A stretch of 64,000 nt of DNA from Arthrobacter sp. ISL-28 (lineage in GTDB: Bacteria; Actinomycetota; Actinomycetes; Actinomycetales; Micrococcaceae), in assembly GCF_018613875.1 (NCBI RefSeq), contig NZ_JAGGPJ010000034.1:1-64000 (forward strand), read 5' to 3'. Position 1 is the stretch's first letter. The number at the start of each line of letters is the position of its first letter. Below, piece by piece: positions 1 through 7,364 of the stretch. The notes beneath the pieces are model-generated. The model was not told the DNA's origin, did not search any database, and worked only from the letters and a program-made list of their open reading frames with translations. The translations under genes were made by a program, and so were the position numbers.

Positions 1-17
1 GACAGAAACATTGAGAT

Positions 18-207
18 TCCTTCGGATCATACGTGCCCGCTCCACCCCGTCTAGCCCCTTCGTTCCTCAGGGGCCTGCGGCCGGGAAACTTTGCTGCGGC
101 GCTCCTGCGTCGCTTATTTCCTCCGCAAACTTTCCCGCCCTTGCCCTGCGGGTAGACGTGCCTCCGTCGGGCACAGCTCCGCGATGCTCCGCCAGCAGCC
201 AAAAAAC
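18..207 (+). repeat. Structured leader element, copy 1 (5' arm missing)
   Basis: Near-identical to the element at 1495-1699 from about position 18 onward, but the 5' closing arm (GTTTTTTGGCTGCTG) is absent, replaced by unrelated sequence at 1-17. The 3' arm CAGCAGCCAAAAAAC is at 193-207. The shared sequence continues to the ribosome binding site (CAAAGGAC, about 266-273) of the gene at 281, as it does in copies 4 and 5, so this is the 5' leader of that gene. Confidence 0.75.
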
Positions 208-280
208 AACGGGGGAGGAAAGCAAGCAGCTGGCCGGGTCACGCCGCTCCCTCACCACTCCTCTGCAAAGGACACAAACC

Positions 281-907
281 ATGATCCACAAATGCATCGC
301 ACTGGTTGTTCCACCCCGGCTCAGCGAGGCCGTCACCGCGGGCAGCCTGGACGTCCGGCACAGCGCCCTCGAAGTGCTCCTGAAAGGCGGGCTGGAATGC
401 ATCGTCCGGGGCGACTGGCACGTCTACATGAACGCCACCACCCCGAACCTCCGCCCCACCGCCCAGGCGCTGTGGCGGGAAACGCTGGACTCCACCAGGG
501 CCATGGACGAAACCACCACCGTACGGCTCGTGGCCGCGTTCCAGCATGTGTTCATCCGGGATGTGCTGCTCTGCGAAATCGTCCATGAGCACATCGACAA
601 CGCCGGAAAGGTCCTCCTTGGACACGGCGGCATCGCCCCGGACTGGGCGCGCGTGGACAAAGCCCGGGACATCGCCCGCGAACTGATCCAGGCTGCACCG
701 GAAGGCTACCGGGCACCCATGCTCACCCTCATCGGATGGCTGGAGTTCTACAAAGGCCGCGGCTCCACAGCCAACCACCACTTCGAACTCGCCACCCACG
801 ACACCAAGGGCTACCGGCTCGCGGAACTGCTCAGCGAAGTAATCCGCCGCGGCACCGTGGCAGGCACGGCTCAAAACCCGGACACCGCCTACCGGCCCCA
901 GCAGTAA
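281..907 (+). CDS. DUF4192-like protein, C-terminal half only
   Basis: Unknown function. The 208-aa product matches the C-terminal half of the 341-aa DUF4192 protein at 17679 (shared ALWRE/GREL-like, GIAPDW, EGYRAP and LTLIGWL stretches; both end in a TAYxxxx tail). The N-terminal half, with the FIPHSLGF-type motif of the family, is missing, so this is a shortened paralogue. ATG 281 is chosen because AAAGGAC lies 8-14 bases upstream, exactly as at 16201 and 17679; reading further upstream would run into the leader repeat. A terminator and a small acidic protein gene follow, as in the second module. It may be a degraded but expressed copy. Confidence 0.7.
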   Translation: MIHKCIALVVPPRLSEAVTAGSLDVRHSALEVLLKGGLECIVRGDWHVYMNATTPNLRPTAQALWRETLDSTRAMDETTTVRLVAAFQHVFIRDVLLCEIVHEHIDNAGKVLLGHGGIAPDWARVDKARDIARELIQAAPEGYRAPMLTLIGWLEFYKGRGSTANHHFELATHDTKGYRLAELLSEVIRRGTVAGTAQNPDTAYRPQQ

Positions 908-912
908 CCCCC

Positions 913-944
913 GGCTGGCAGGAGCCAAACGGTTCCTGCCAGCC
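913..944 (+). terminator. Hairpin terminator after DUF4192-like gene
   Basis: Perfect 11-bp stem GGCTGGCAGGA / TCCTGCCAGCC with a 10-nt loop, starting 5 bases after the stop codon. There is no strong T-run, but its placement fits termination. The paralogous gene at 17679 has a different hairpin in the same place (18712-18741). Confidence 0.6.
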
Positions 945-952
945 ACACCGGT

Positions 953-1045
953 CCGGCGGCCTCCCCCGCTGGCGCTCCTCCGGCCGCCGGCAACGCTGCG
1001 CGGACCAGCCTCCCCCAGCAAACCCCCATACGCTCCGGCTACAGT
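953..1045 (+). promoter_or_regulatory. Conserved hairpin and -10 box upstream of small acidic gene
   Basis: Hairpin CCGGCGGCC (953-961) / GGCCGCCGG (982-990), followed by TACAGT at 1040-1045 inside a GGCTACAGTGGAAGGA context. The same hairpin and the same TACAGTGGAAAGGA lie at 18752-18787 and 18842-18847. In both places the box is 40-41 bases before the small gene's start codon. TACAGT resembles a sigma70-type -10; no clear -35 is visible. Confidence 0.5.
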
Positions 1046-1085
1046 GGAAGGACAGAACCAACCACCGCAGCAGGGAGACCGCACC

Positions 1086-1232
1086 ATGAGCACGTTCATC
1101 ATGACCGACGACGACGCCCTGCCCGAGAACGCGAGCTTCGTCGAAGACGTCCTGGAACTGTCGCTTCTGACCGCCGGACCCGAAATCGGCCCCCTCGACG
1201 TCTCCCGGAAACAGCTCCCCGAAGACTGCTAA
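1086..1232 (+). CDS. Small acidic conserved protein (48 aa)
   Basis: Unknown function. The product is strongly acidic with a TDDDAxP box near the N terminus and a LELxxLT segment. It is clearly homologous to the 50-aa product at 18887 and sits in the same position behind a DUF4192 gene, so the pairing is not chance. The start is set at ATG 1086, with AGGGAGACC just upstream and a TACAGT promoter-like box 40 bases upstream. There is no signal peptide or membrane segment. Its charge and size would suit a DNA-mimic or inhibitor-binding peptide, but nothing in the sequence proves that. Confidence 0.6.
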   Translation: MSTFIMTDDDALPENASFVEDVLELSLLTAGPEIGPLDVSRKQLPEDC

Positions 1233-1245
1233 CACCCAGCCGCAA

Positions 1246-1317
1246 CGACGCTGCACCCACAGATTTCCATTGCAGAGGAAAACCATGAAGGCCGGCCAAC
1301 GCCGGCCTTCATGGTTT
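1246..1317. terminator. Hairpin element A (conserved box plus long stem)
   Basis: A box (GACGCTGCACC...AGATTTCC...TGCAGAGGAAAACCA) leads into a perfect 17-bp stem, 1280-1296 / 1301-1317, with loop CAAC. The same box with a different but equally perfect stem occurs at 2716-2789, and related forms at 20836, 20950 and 30702. It has no T-run. It could act as a bidirectional terminator or be a separate repeat family. Confidence 0.5.
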
Positions 1318-1373
1318 AAGCACTCCTCGCCCCGGCCGCCCCGTGACCAGGTGCCGCTGTGCGTGGCGGTCAG

Positions 1374-1705
1374 GACGAAAGGGCATGCTCGCAGGGCTCG
1401 CACCCATTCGGGCATCCGCTGGCGCGGCCGGCTGTTGGGTCCAGGGGCCGCCGTCGCAGCGCTCCGGACCCCCTGGCCCTGTGGTGTCTACGACGTTTTT
1501 TGGCTGCTGTCCTTCGGATCATACGTGCCCGCTCCACCCCGTCTAGCCCCTTCGTTCCTCAGGGGCCTGCGGTCCGGAAACTTTGCTGCGGCGCTCCTGC
1601 GTCGCTTATTTCCTCCGCAAACTTCCCTGTCCTTGCCCTGCGGGTAGACGGGCCTCCATCGGGCACAGCTCCGCGATGCTTCGCCAGCAGCCAAAAAACA
1701 ACGGG
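1374..1705 (+). repeat. Structured leader element, copy 2 (core 1495-1699)
   Basis: The core is closed by perfect 15-bp inverted arms GTTTTTTGGCTGCTG (1495-1509) and CAGCAGCCAAAAAAC (1685-1699). Inside are a GCCCC/GGGGC hairpin, a long stem GGAAACTTTGC / GCAAACTTCCC enclosing GCGGCG/CGTCGC, and a GGCC/GGGC-type hairpin. About 120 bp upstream are also shared with copies 3 and 5, including a CCAGGGG/CCCCTGG stem. Homology stops within a few bases of the 3' arm, so the gene once behind it is lost; 1706-1853 shows no gene. Confidence 0.75.
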
Positions 1706-1853
1706 GTGCCCCTATGTTTTTCGTCAAGATGGTTTGCGCGTGTTCGTCGTCGTACAGACCTCGGCGTGGCAAGTTGGTGCGTGGTCGGCCGGCAGTAGGG
1801 TCTCCGGCGTCAGCTCTAGCGGCTGCCGGTGATACTGGTAGCGCGGGGCCGGG

Positions 1854-2135
1854 TCAGGGATTGTGCGAGCCGTGCATATCGGGACTGCCGGCGGAGGTTG
1901 TGGTCTTGTAATTTGGTGGCGATGGGGGCCCGGTGATTGCATCGGCGGTAGACATCGGGCACAGGTCCGTAATATGGCCCATTCCGGCGTACTCCCGGAC
2001 GTCCCTAATTCCTGCAACTGCCGAGGGCTTGTCCGGAAAGGAACGCGAGACCGCCATCACCGTCCCGTCGGGAGCTGTAATTCTGAACCTGAAGCCCGAA
2101 TCTTCGTCGTTGAAGAGTTCGAACATACCCGCCAT
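1854..2135 (-). CDS. DUF1508 (YegP/UPF0339-like) protein
   Basis: A 93-aa protein. The first ~60 residues (starting MAGMFELF, then a SGFRFRITAPDG-like stretch and a Ser/Lys-rich turn before GIRDVR) match the small DUF1508 fold seen in YegP-type proteins, whose role is not established. The rest (GPPSPPNYKTTT...) is low-complexity and probably disordered. ATG 2135 is preceded by GGAGGAGACC, a strong ribosome binding site, so it is preferred over an upstream start. It stands alone among remnants. The family call is from pattern recognition only. Confidence 0.6.
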   Translation of the reverse strand: MAGMFELFNDEDSGFRFRITAPDGTVMAVSRSFPDKPSAVAGIRDVREYAGMGHITDLCPMSTADAITGPPSPPNYKTTTSAGSPDMHGSHNP

Positions 2136-2579
2136 TGGTCTCCTCCCGGCGGGGACCGCCACCTTGGCTTGGATATGTCATCGGGGCGGAAACACGGCGC
2201 TGGGCTGCCGTCCCGACGGTCTGGTAAAGGCATGGACTCCGGATGGCAACAAATGTGAAGCAGGCCACACGTCCGCCACTAAAGTTACGCGGAAAATCCG
2301 GTACCGGCCAGTAGAACTTTTACCGGTCACCCATGGGTTCAGGACCTTTTAAGTATTTCCCAGCCATCGAATTCGTAATTGACGACCAGCTGGGCCGGGA
2401 CCGCGAACCAGGTGCCCGTTTTTCGTCTGGACGGACGACATGCTGCTACTGATTCTGGACGGCCCAGTGATTTGTTAATAAAATCTTGTCGACAGTCCGG
2501 CATGGGGCGCATTAGGCGTCCGGGAAGGAGGAGCAGATCACCGCTGACCCAGACCAATCTATGACTGACTTATCCGTTG

Positions 2580-2601
2580 AAGCCCCTCGTCCGAGGGGCT
2601 T
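2580..2601 (+). terminator. GC-rich hairpin terminator
   Basis: Perfect 10-bp stem AAGCCCCTCG / CGAGGGGCTT with a 2-nt gap, followed by TTCCC. Classic intrinsic terminator shape. The gene it served is not identifiable. Confidence 0.6.
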
Positions 2602-2715
2602 TCCCGTGTCTGAGAACATCCTCGGGTGGCATGCTCACAGCAGGCCGTAGGGCTTGGCGGGGTAGACTCTGTGCCAAGCGACGCTCCTCGAGGGGGACCT
2701 CTACCCCTGGAGTGC

Positions 2716-2789
2716 GGACGCTGCACCATAGATTTCTTATGCAGAGGGAAACCAGTAAGAGACCGGCATGTGCCGGTCTCTTACTGGTT
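2716..2789. terminator. Hairpin element B
   Basis: The same 5' box as element A (GACGCTGCACCATAGATTTC...TGCAGAGGGAAACCA), then a perfect 19-bp stem, 2750-2768 / 2771-2789, with only 2 unpaired bases. The stem sequence differs from element A while pairing is kept on both arms. Confidence 0.5.
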
Positions 2790-2901
2790 AACTCACGGCT
2801 AAGGAATATGCCCCGGCCGGGTGAGGCCTTGGTGCTACAGGGTTCGGGCGCGTCAGGCAGCGGCGATGCTTGCGGTTAATGCAGGGACTTGGGGGAGTCA
2901 T

Positions 2902-3359
2902 ATGAGAGTTCAACCTTTCACCGACCATCGGGAGCCGCTTCCGGAGCCCCAGGTCCTGCCCCCAACTTCTGAGCAACCTCGGGCCACGTCCCCGCTGGGC
3001 CTTGCGGAGTGCGATTCAGATTTCTCCGTTGACCGCGTGAGCCGGGGAGTACACCGGATCATCCTGCGGTCCAACGCACGCATCACCGAGGATGAGTGTG
3101 TCCAGTCAAGTGCGGAACTGCTGAAGGTCACCGGAGGAAAGCCCGGAGCCGTGCTATTGCAGATCACCGGCGTCGGTTCTGTCAGCCGTTCAGCGATCAG
3201 CCTTTGGCCCATGAACTTGAGCGTCTGGTCCTATCGGCCGCTCATGTCGACACGGACACACTCCGCCGTGAATTGCTGACCTTGGTCCGTGACCTCGTCG
3301 CGAGGGATAACGCATCCGTAGCCGGTGCCATCGTGGCTGCAGCAGACAAAGGCTTTTAG
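2902..3359 (+). pseudogene. Disrupted DUF7793/STAS-like protein gene
   Basis: ATG 2902 (GGGGGAG just upstream) opens a frame that ends at 3279. Residues ~35-95 (VSRGVHRIILRSN...PGAVLLQITGVGSVSR) resemble the small STAS-like proteins (DUF7793) common in Arthrobacter. After SVSRSAIS the frame becomes unlikely, whereas the +2 frame from about 3190 to the stop at 3359 gives a sensible helical segment (ELERLVLSAA...LTLVRDLV). This suggests a frameshift or a fusion of two gene pieces near 3190. The family call is tentative. Confidence 0.4.
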
Positions 3360-3491
3360 GGGCCCGGGGAACTGGAACCGCCAGATAGGCTCCCCACGGG
3401 TCGACCAGGTGCGGGGGGCTGAAGCTGCTGACGTCGCCGTCGGTATGCTACGGCCGCTCGGGCGGCTCCGTCCAGCGCCCCGCCGGAGTCG

Positions 3492-4106
3492 TCAGAGCTG
3501 GCCGATGCTGGAGACAAGCTCTGCGTGGCCCTCGCCGAGACTATAGGACAAGCCGACGACGGCGGTGCGGCCGTCCCGGATTGCGTCGGAAATCACGCGG
3601 GAGGTGTCGGCCAGACGGCGGGCGGTCTGTTTGACGTGTTCCACGACCATGTCGTTGATGTCGTGCTTTTCGTTCCGGATGGAGGTCAGGACCGAGGGCG
3701 TGATGCGCTCGACGAGGTCGCGGATGAAGCCGGACGGCATTTCGCCAGCCTCCACGGCTGCTTTTGTGGCGCTGACGGCACCGCAGCTGTCGTGGCCGAG
3801 GATGACGATCAACGGAACCTTCAGTTGGCTGATGCTGTATTCGAGCGAGCCGAGGACGGCGTCGTCGATGACCTGGCCTGCGGTGCGGACCACGAAGGCA
3901 TCCCCGAGGCCCAGGTCGAAGATGATCTCTGCAGCGAGGCGGGAATCGGAGCAGCCGAAGATGACGGCGAAGGGATTCTGCCCTTCCACCAGGGATGACC
4001 GCCGCTGGGCGTCCTGGTTGGGGTGAATGGACTGGCCGGAGACGAATCGTTCGTTGCCGTCCTGAAGGCGGCGCCAAGCGAGGGCGGGGGTCAGGTAGTT
4101 AGCCAC
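3492..4106 (-). CDS. Beta-carbonic anhydrase
   Basis: Catalyses CO2 + H2O to bicarbonate. The 204-aa length is normal for the bacterial beta class. The zinc ligands are visible: C52 in GCSDSR, H105 and C108 in GHDSCG, with the D54-R56 dyad of the same motif. The protein is soluble with no signal peptide. It starts at ATG 4106. It is a single gene on the minus strand beside a broken dprA remnant, and a SulP transporter (another bicarbonate/sulfate-linked family) lies 17 kb away, so no operon link can be claimed. Confidence 0.93.
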   Translation of the reverse strand: MANYLTPALAWRRLQDGNERFVSGQSIHPNQDAQRRSSLVEGQNPFAVIFGCSDSRLAAEIIFDLGLGDAFVVRTAGQVIDDAVLGSLEYSISQLKVPLIVILGHDSCGAVSATKAAVEAGEMPSGFIRDLVERITPSVLTSIRNEKHDINDMVVEHVKQTARRLADTSRVISDAIRDGRTAVVGLSYSLGEGHAELVSSIGQL

Positions 4107-4206
4107 GCGGCTACTTTACGGGGAGGGAAGCTAGACGGCGAAACTGTTGCGGCCGGTGCCGGCGTGGCTCACGGGATTCCAACACGCCGGAAGGGGTGTG
4201 AGAACC

Positions 4207-4406
4207 TACGGCATCGACGCGCACGCCCACCGCGCCGCGCTGGCCGGGCACCAAGGCGACGGACCGGCGACCATCGCGGTGCTGGCCGGAGGACTTGATC
4301 GGGACTACCCGTCCGGGAACGCCGACCTCGCGGCCGCGATCCGCGCCAACGGCCTGACACTGTCGGAGCTTCCCCCGGGGTCCGCTCCCACCCGATACCG
4401 TTTCCT
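4207..4406 (+). pseudogene. dprA-like gene, central fragment
   Basis: The translated segment (YGIDAHAHRAAL...LAGGLDRDYPSGNADL...SELPPGSAPTRYRF) matches residues ~160-225 of the dprA-like gene at 16201, so it is part of the DprA Rossmann fold. The 5' part is lost at the carbonic anhydrase side, and the 3' part resumes at 6621 after a 2.2-kb insertion. At the junction the base triplet CCT is present on both sides (4404-4406 and 6619-6621). Confidence 0.85.
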
Positions 4407-4503
4407 TATCCGGACTACTGGGTCTGGGGGATGCTGCACTGCGTATCCTGGGCCCGGGGTCTGTCCCTTGTGAGAGGGGAGAAGCAGTTTTTACCATGAC
4501 TTC

Positions 4504-4704
4504 ATGGAGTACGTGCGGCTGGCCGTACTGGAGCTCGTCAAAGCTGGAGTCATCAGCTTGGACGAGTTATGGGTTGCCTTTTTCAGTGTTGGCGGCAGCG
4601 CCGGTGAGCTGGAGCTCGAAGCGTATCTTTATGGGCTGATTCCGGTCAGTAACATCGATATGGAATTGCTTTCTCCTGCCTTGGAAATCATTGAGGATAC
4701 TTGA
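4504..4704 (+). CDS. Small hypothetical protein (66 aa) ahead of GAF-ANTAR gene
   Basis: Unknown function. An acidic, leucine-rich protein (LAVLELVKAG..., ELELEAYLYGLIP) with no membrane segment or signal peptide. A purine-rich GAGGGGAGAAG lies about 18-28 bases upstream, a little far for an ideal ribosome binding site. It is 41 bases before the GAF-ANTAR gene in the same direction, so the two are probably co-transcribed. Confidence 0.5.
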   Translation: MEYVRLAVLELVKAGVISLDELWVAFFSVGGSAGELELEAYLYGLIPVSNIDMELLSPALEIIEDT

Positions 4705-4745
4705 GCACGATTGCTCCCTCCCTGTTCTGCTTTTAGATTGAAGGT

Positions 4746-5483
4746 ATGCCGAGTGAGGACCAATCTGATGACTTTGAGCGCCTGCACGGCCTGATCTCCG
4801 GAACCGAGGACCTCAAAGGCTTCCTTGACGGCATGACCGGCTTCGCCGCGGAAATGATGACGCGAGGCACGGGTAGCCGGATCGAGTGCGCGGTCACTTT
4901 GCACCGCCGCAAGCGAAGTGTCACGATCGCCGGCAGCAGTGACGACGCGGTCTTTTTGGACGGCATTGAACAGAGCCTCGGGGAGGGGCCCTGCGTGGAG
5001 GCCCTCAAGGCGGGCCACACTATTGTTCTGGGAGATGCGTCCACTGAGACCAGATGGACCACGTATGCCCAGAATCTCCTGGCGGCAGGATGCCGCAGCG
5101 CCATGGGTGTCCCTCTCGAGCTGGGAAGCCAGGCCGATGCTGTCCTGAATTTTTTCGCTCCTACTACTGGCCTGTTCGATGACGAGGCCGTCAAGAACGC
5201 TGACATCTTCGCCGACATGGCCAGCCAGGCATTGCGCCTGGCCATAAGGATTGCGACCGCGGACCAGCTTGCCGAGAACCTACGGGCAGCAATGGAGAAC
5301 AGAACAGCGATCGACCTGGCTTGCGGGATGATCATGGCCGAAAACCGATGCGGCCAGGAACAAGCGATGGAGTTCCTCAAGAAAGCCTCCAGTGACCGCA
5401 ACGAAAAACTCCATGCCATTGCCGCGCAGATCATCGCCCGGGTTTCACGGGAGAATGTGCCCGCCACGTATTTCGAAGACTAA
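4746..5483 (+). CDS. GAF-ANTAR antiterminator
   Basis: Predicted RNA-binding antiterminator. The 245-aa product has a GAF sensor domain (~20-165; SLGEGPCVEAL, GVPLELG and FFAP are typical) and a C-terminal ANTAR three-helix domain (~170-235; LAENLRAAMENRTAIDLACGM, then QAMEFLKKAS). In the family the ANTAR domain binds paired hexanucleotide RNA hairpins and prevents termination. A GAAGG site lies 5 bases before ATG 4746. It is cargo of the element inside dprA. What the GAF domain senses is unknown. Confidence 0.88.
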   Translation: MPSEDQSDDFERLHGLISGTEDLKGFLDGMTGFAAEMMTRGTGSRIECAVTLHRRKRSVTIAGSSDDAVFLDGIEQSLGEGPCVEALKAGHTIVLGDASTETRWTTYAQNLLAAGCRSAMGVPLELGSQADAVLNFFAPTTGLFDDEAVKNADIFADMASQALRLAIRIATADQLAENLRAAMENRTAIDLACGMIMAENRCGQEQAMEFLKKASSDRNEKLHAIAAQIIARVSRENVPATYFED

Positions 5484-5542
5484 ACACACGCCGCGTCGGA
5501 TCCGCCGCTCGTGTCTGCGGCGAGCAGTGTCCCGGGTCTTGC

Positions 5543-6545
5543 CTATAGGGGGAAACCCGAATCTTTTCTTCTCAGTGTGCATTCGGAGCATCTTTTCTGA
5601 AGGCTGATCGAGACCGGGGGATTCCTAGTTCGACGACTTCCCGGTCGTGGTGGCTGTGTAGGGTCGTGGTGGCTGTGTAGTTTATACATCTGCGCGAGTT
5701 TCAGTTCGGCGCTGTTGAGGGTGACGCGTAGGCCTTCGACGTCCCCGACCCAGCCGTGTTGTTTGGCTTCGGTGATGCGCTCCTTGAGGTTGTCTATGAT
5801 GTCTTGGAGTCGGGCGATCTGTGTGGGGTCGGGGCGGAGGAGCGCGCAGCGCAGGCCGTGTTCGTGTTGGCAGCCGGTGCCGTAGGCGCGTCCGCAGCTG
5901 CCCAGGCTGAGCTTGCGCTGCACGAAGTGGGCCTCGAATTCGTCCCATTCGGCAGCGGTTGGTTCGCGGTATTCCTCGGTGGGTCGAGCGACACGCCGCT
6001 TCTCGATAAATCGCTCAGGATCGTGATGCGAGTAGGCACGGCCGCAGCGCAAATCGAATGGGTTCACGGCGGGCCCTCGGCCCACGCGAAGCTGGTAGGC
6101 ATAAAACGCTTTGCACACAGTCGTCGTGTGGTTGATCGTTGCGGGAATAGCGCGTCCCGAGATGCTTCTTCCCCGTGACCAGGTTCCGGCTCCCTCGCCG
6201 TTGCGGCTCGTTGCGGTTACCGACGAACTTCTCGGCCTCACGTGCCCACAACACGAAGTCGCGCGCCTCGAGCGCCATAGCCTTATCCCAGCTGATCCCG
6301 ACCGCCCACAAGAACCGAAGGAACCGAAGCAACGACAACGCGTAGGTTCGCACCGTTCGCGGCGAGTAGTCCGTCGCGGCAAGCTCGAGCAGGTATTCCG
6401 TCGCAGGAGCGAACTCCTCCTCCATCGCGTCGACGACCACGAACCCAGGAACTCCGCAACAGGCCACGACCCGTCCAACCTCGGCGAGTGCCAGGTCCTC
6501 CACACGGCGCGGGGCAAAGCCTCGGTCCGACAGATCCATGAGCAA
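5543..6545 (-). pseudogene. Tyrosine recombinase/integrase remnant
   Basis: The N-terminal part (from 6545: MEEEFAPATEYLLELAATD, TVRTYALSLLRFLRFL) is the SAM-like DNA-binding domain of large actinobacterial integrases. A frameshift near 6130 moves the match to another frame (TINHTTTVCKAFYAYQL). The frame then jumps straight to the family's C-terminal tail (CGRAYGTGCQHEHGLRCALL, then EAKQHGWVGDVEGL). The catalytic core with the R-H-R-Y residues is missing, so it must be inactive. Confidence 0.75.
5643..5680 (-). repeat. 19-bp tandem duplication
   Basis: GGTCGTGGTGGCTGTGTAG occurs twice back to back (5643-5661 and 5662-5680) at the 3' end of the integrase remnant. Probably a replication slip. 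Confidence 0.9.
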
Positions 6546-6620
6546 AGCATGCCGCTCACAGGCCCGTCGAGGACCGGCGACACGCGTCGTGAACCGTGGA
6601 CTTAGTCCGGTAAATAATCC

Positions 6621-6856
6621 TGTCCCGGAACCGCATCACCGCCGCCATCGCCGGTGTCACGTGCGTGGTGGAAGCCCGCTGGCGCTCCGGTGCGCTGAAC
6701 ACTGCCCACCACGCCGAGACCATCGCCCGGCACGTCGCCGCCGTCCCCGGCAGTGTTCACAGCGCCAACTCCGCAGGATGCCACAGGCTCCTGAAGGACG
6801 GCGGCGCGGTACTGGTGACCGACGCGGCCGACCTCGCCGTCCTGCTCCCCGGCTAG
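6621..6856 (+). pseudogene. dprA-like gene, 3' fragment
   Basis: Continues the fragment ending at 4406: SRNRITAAIAGVTCVVEAR, then GALNTAHHAETI and HSANSAGCHRLL, ending DLAVLLPG and a TAG stop at 6854. It is nearly identical in content to the 3' end of the dprA-like gene at 16860-17108. It has no start of its own. Confidence 0.85.
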
Positions 6857-6865
6857 GACCTGCAA

Positions 6866-6952
6866 CGGCGGCCGGCCTTTGACGGCCGGTCACCGCTGGC
6901 GGTCCGCCGCGCGTGGCCGGGTGCCGCTTGTGGTCGCCGGCGGCGGACCGCC
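6866..6952 (+). other. Conserved double hairpin after dprA
   Basis: A GGCGGCCGGCC/GGCCGG hairpin (~6867-6890) is followed by a 12-bp stem GGCGGTCCGCCG (6898-6909) / CGGCGGACCGCC (6941-6952). The second stem is exactly repeated after the other dprA copy (17149-17160 / 17192-17203) with a different loop, so it is part of a conserved dprA-leader intergenic region. The first may be the dprA terminator. Confidence 0.6.
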
Positions 6953-7030
6953 GTTCCCGCCAAGGATCCCGCTTGGATAAGCCAGGCGGGCGGCAAGCCT
7001 TGGGTGAGCGGCCGGCGTGGGCGAAACGGT

Positions 7031-7364
7031 GGCGCCCCAGACGAAAGGGCATGCTCGCAGGGCTCGCACCCATAAGGGCGTCCGCTGGCGCGGCCGGCTG
7101 TTGGGTCCAGGGGCCCCGTCGCAGAGCTCCGGACCCCCTGGCCCTGTGGTGTCTACGACGTTTTTTGGCTGCTGTCCTTCGGATCATACGTGCCCGCTCC
7201 ACCCCGTCTAGCCCCTTCGTTCCTCAGGGGCCTGCGGCCGGGAAACTTTGCTGCGGCGCTCCTGCGTCGCTTATTTCCTCCGCAAACTTTCCCGCCCCTT
7301 GCCCTGCGGGTAGACGGGCCTCCGTCGGGCACAGCTACGCGATGCTCCGCCAGCAGCCAATAAC
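7031..7364 (+). repeat. Structured leader element, copy 3 (core 7160-7364)
   Basis: Arms are GTTTTTTGGCTGCTG (7160-7174) and CAGCAGCCAATAAC (7351-7364); the latter has decayed at one position. The internal stems match copy 2 almost base for base, and the upstream shared block starts at about 7031. The sequence after 7364 is unrelated (IS110 side), so the downstream gene has been lost or displaced. Confidence 0.75.

Larger units (their letters stand above)
2136..2901. other. Intergenic stretch, no convincing gene
   Basis: I see no gene with a ribosome binding site or family signature. A minus-strand reading ending near 2342 finishes in a protein-like segment (WFAVPAQLVVNYEFDGW), perhaps the tail of a lost gene. 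The stretch also holds the terminator at 2580 and hairpin element B at 2716. Confidence 0.4.
4407..6618. mobile_element. Integrase-bearing insertion inside dprA
   Basis: Joining 4406 to 6622 restores a continuous dprA reading frame (RYRFL then SRNRI), so 4407-6618 is inserted DNA. The ends carry an imperfect inverted repeat: TTATCCGGACTA at 4406-4417 and its near-complement TAGTCCGGTAAA at 6604-6615 (10 of 12 match). It contains a 66-aa gene, a GAF-ANTAR gene and a degraded tyrosine recombinase. That fits a Tn554-like or integrase-type element now unable to move itself. Confidence 0.65.

Noticed and set aside
11..280. N-terminal extension of the first DUF4192-like gene through the leader
   Set aside because: The extension translates the structured repeat, which is non-coding at its other copies; ATG 281 has the conserved ribosome binding site.
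1495..1699. Leader element as a plain MITE
   Set aside because: It has terminal inverted repeats, but no target duplications were found, internal stems are conserved with paired changes, and three copies share flanks up to a gene's ribosome binding site. Kept as an alternative, not the main reading.
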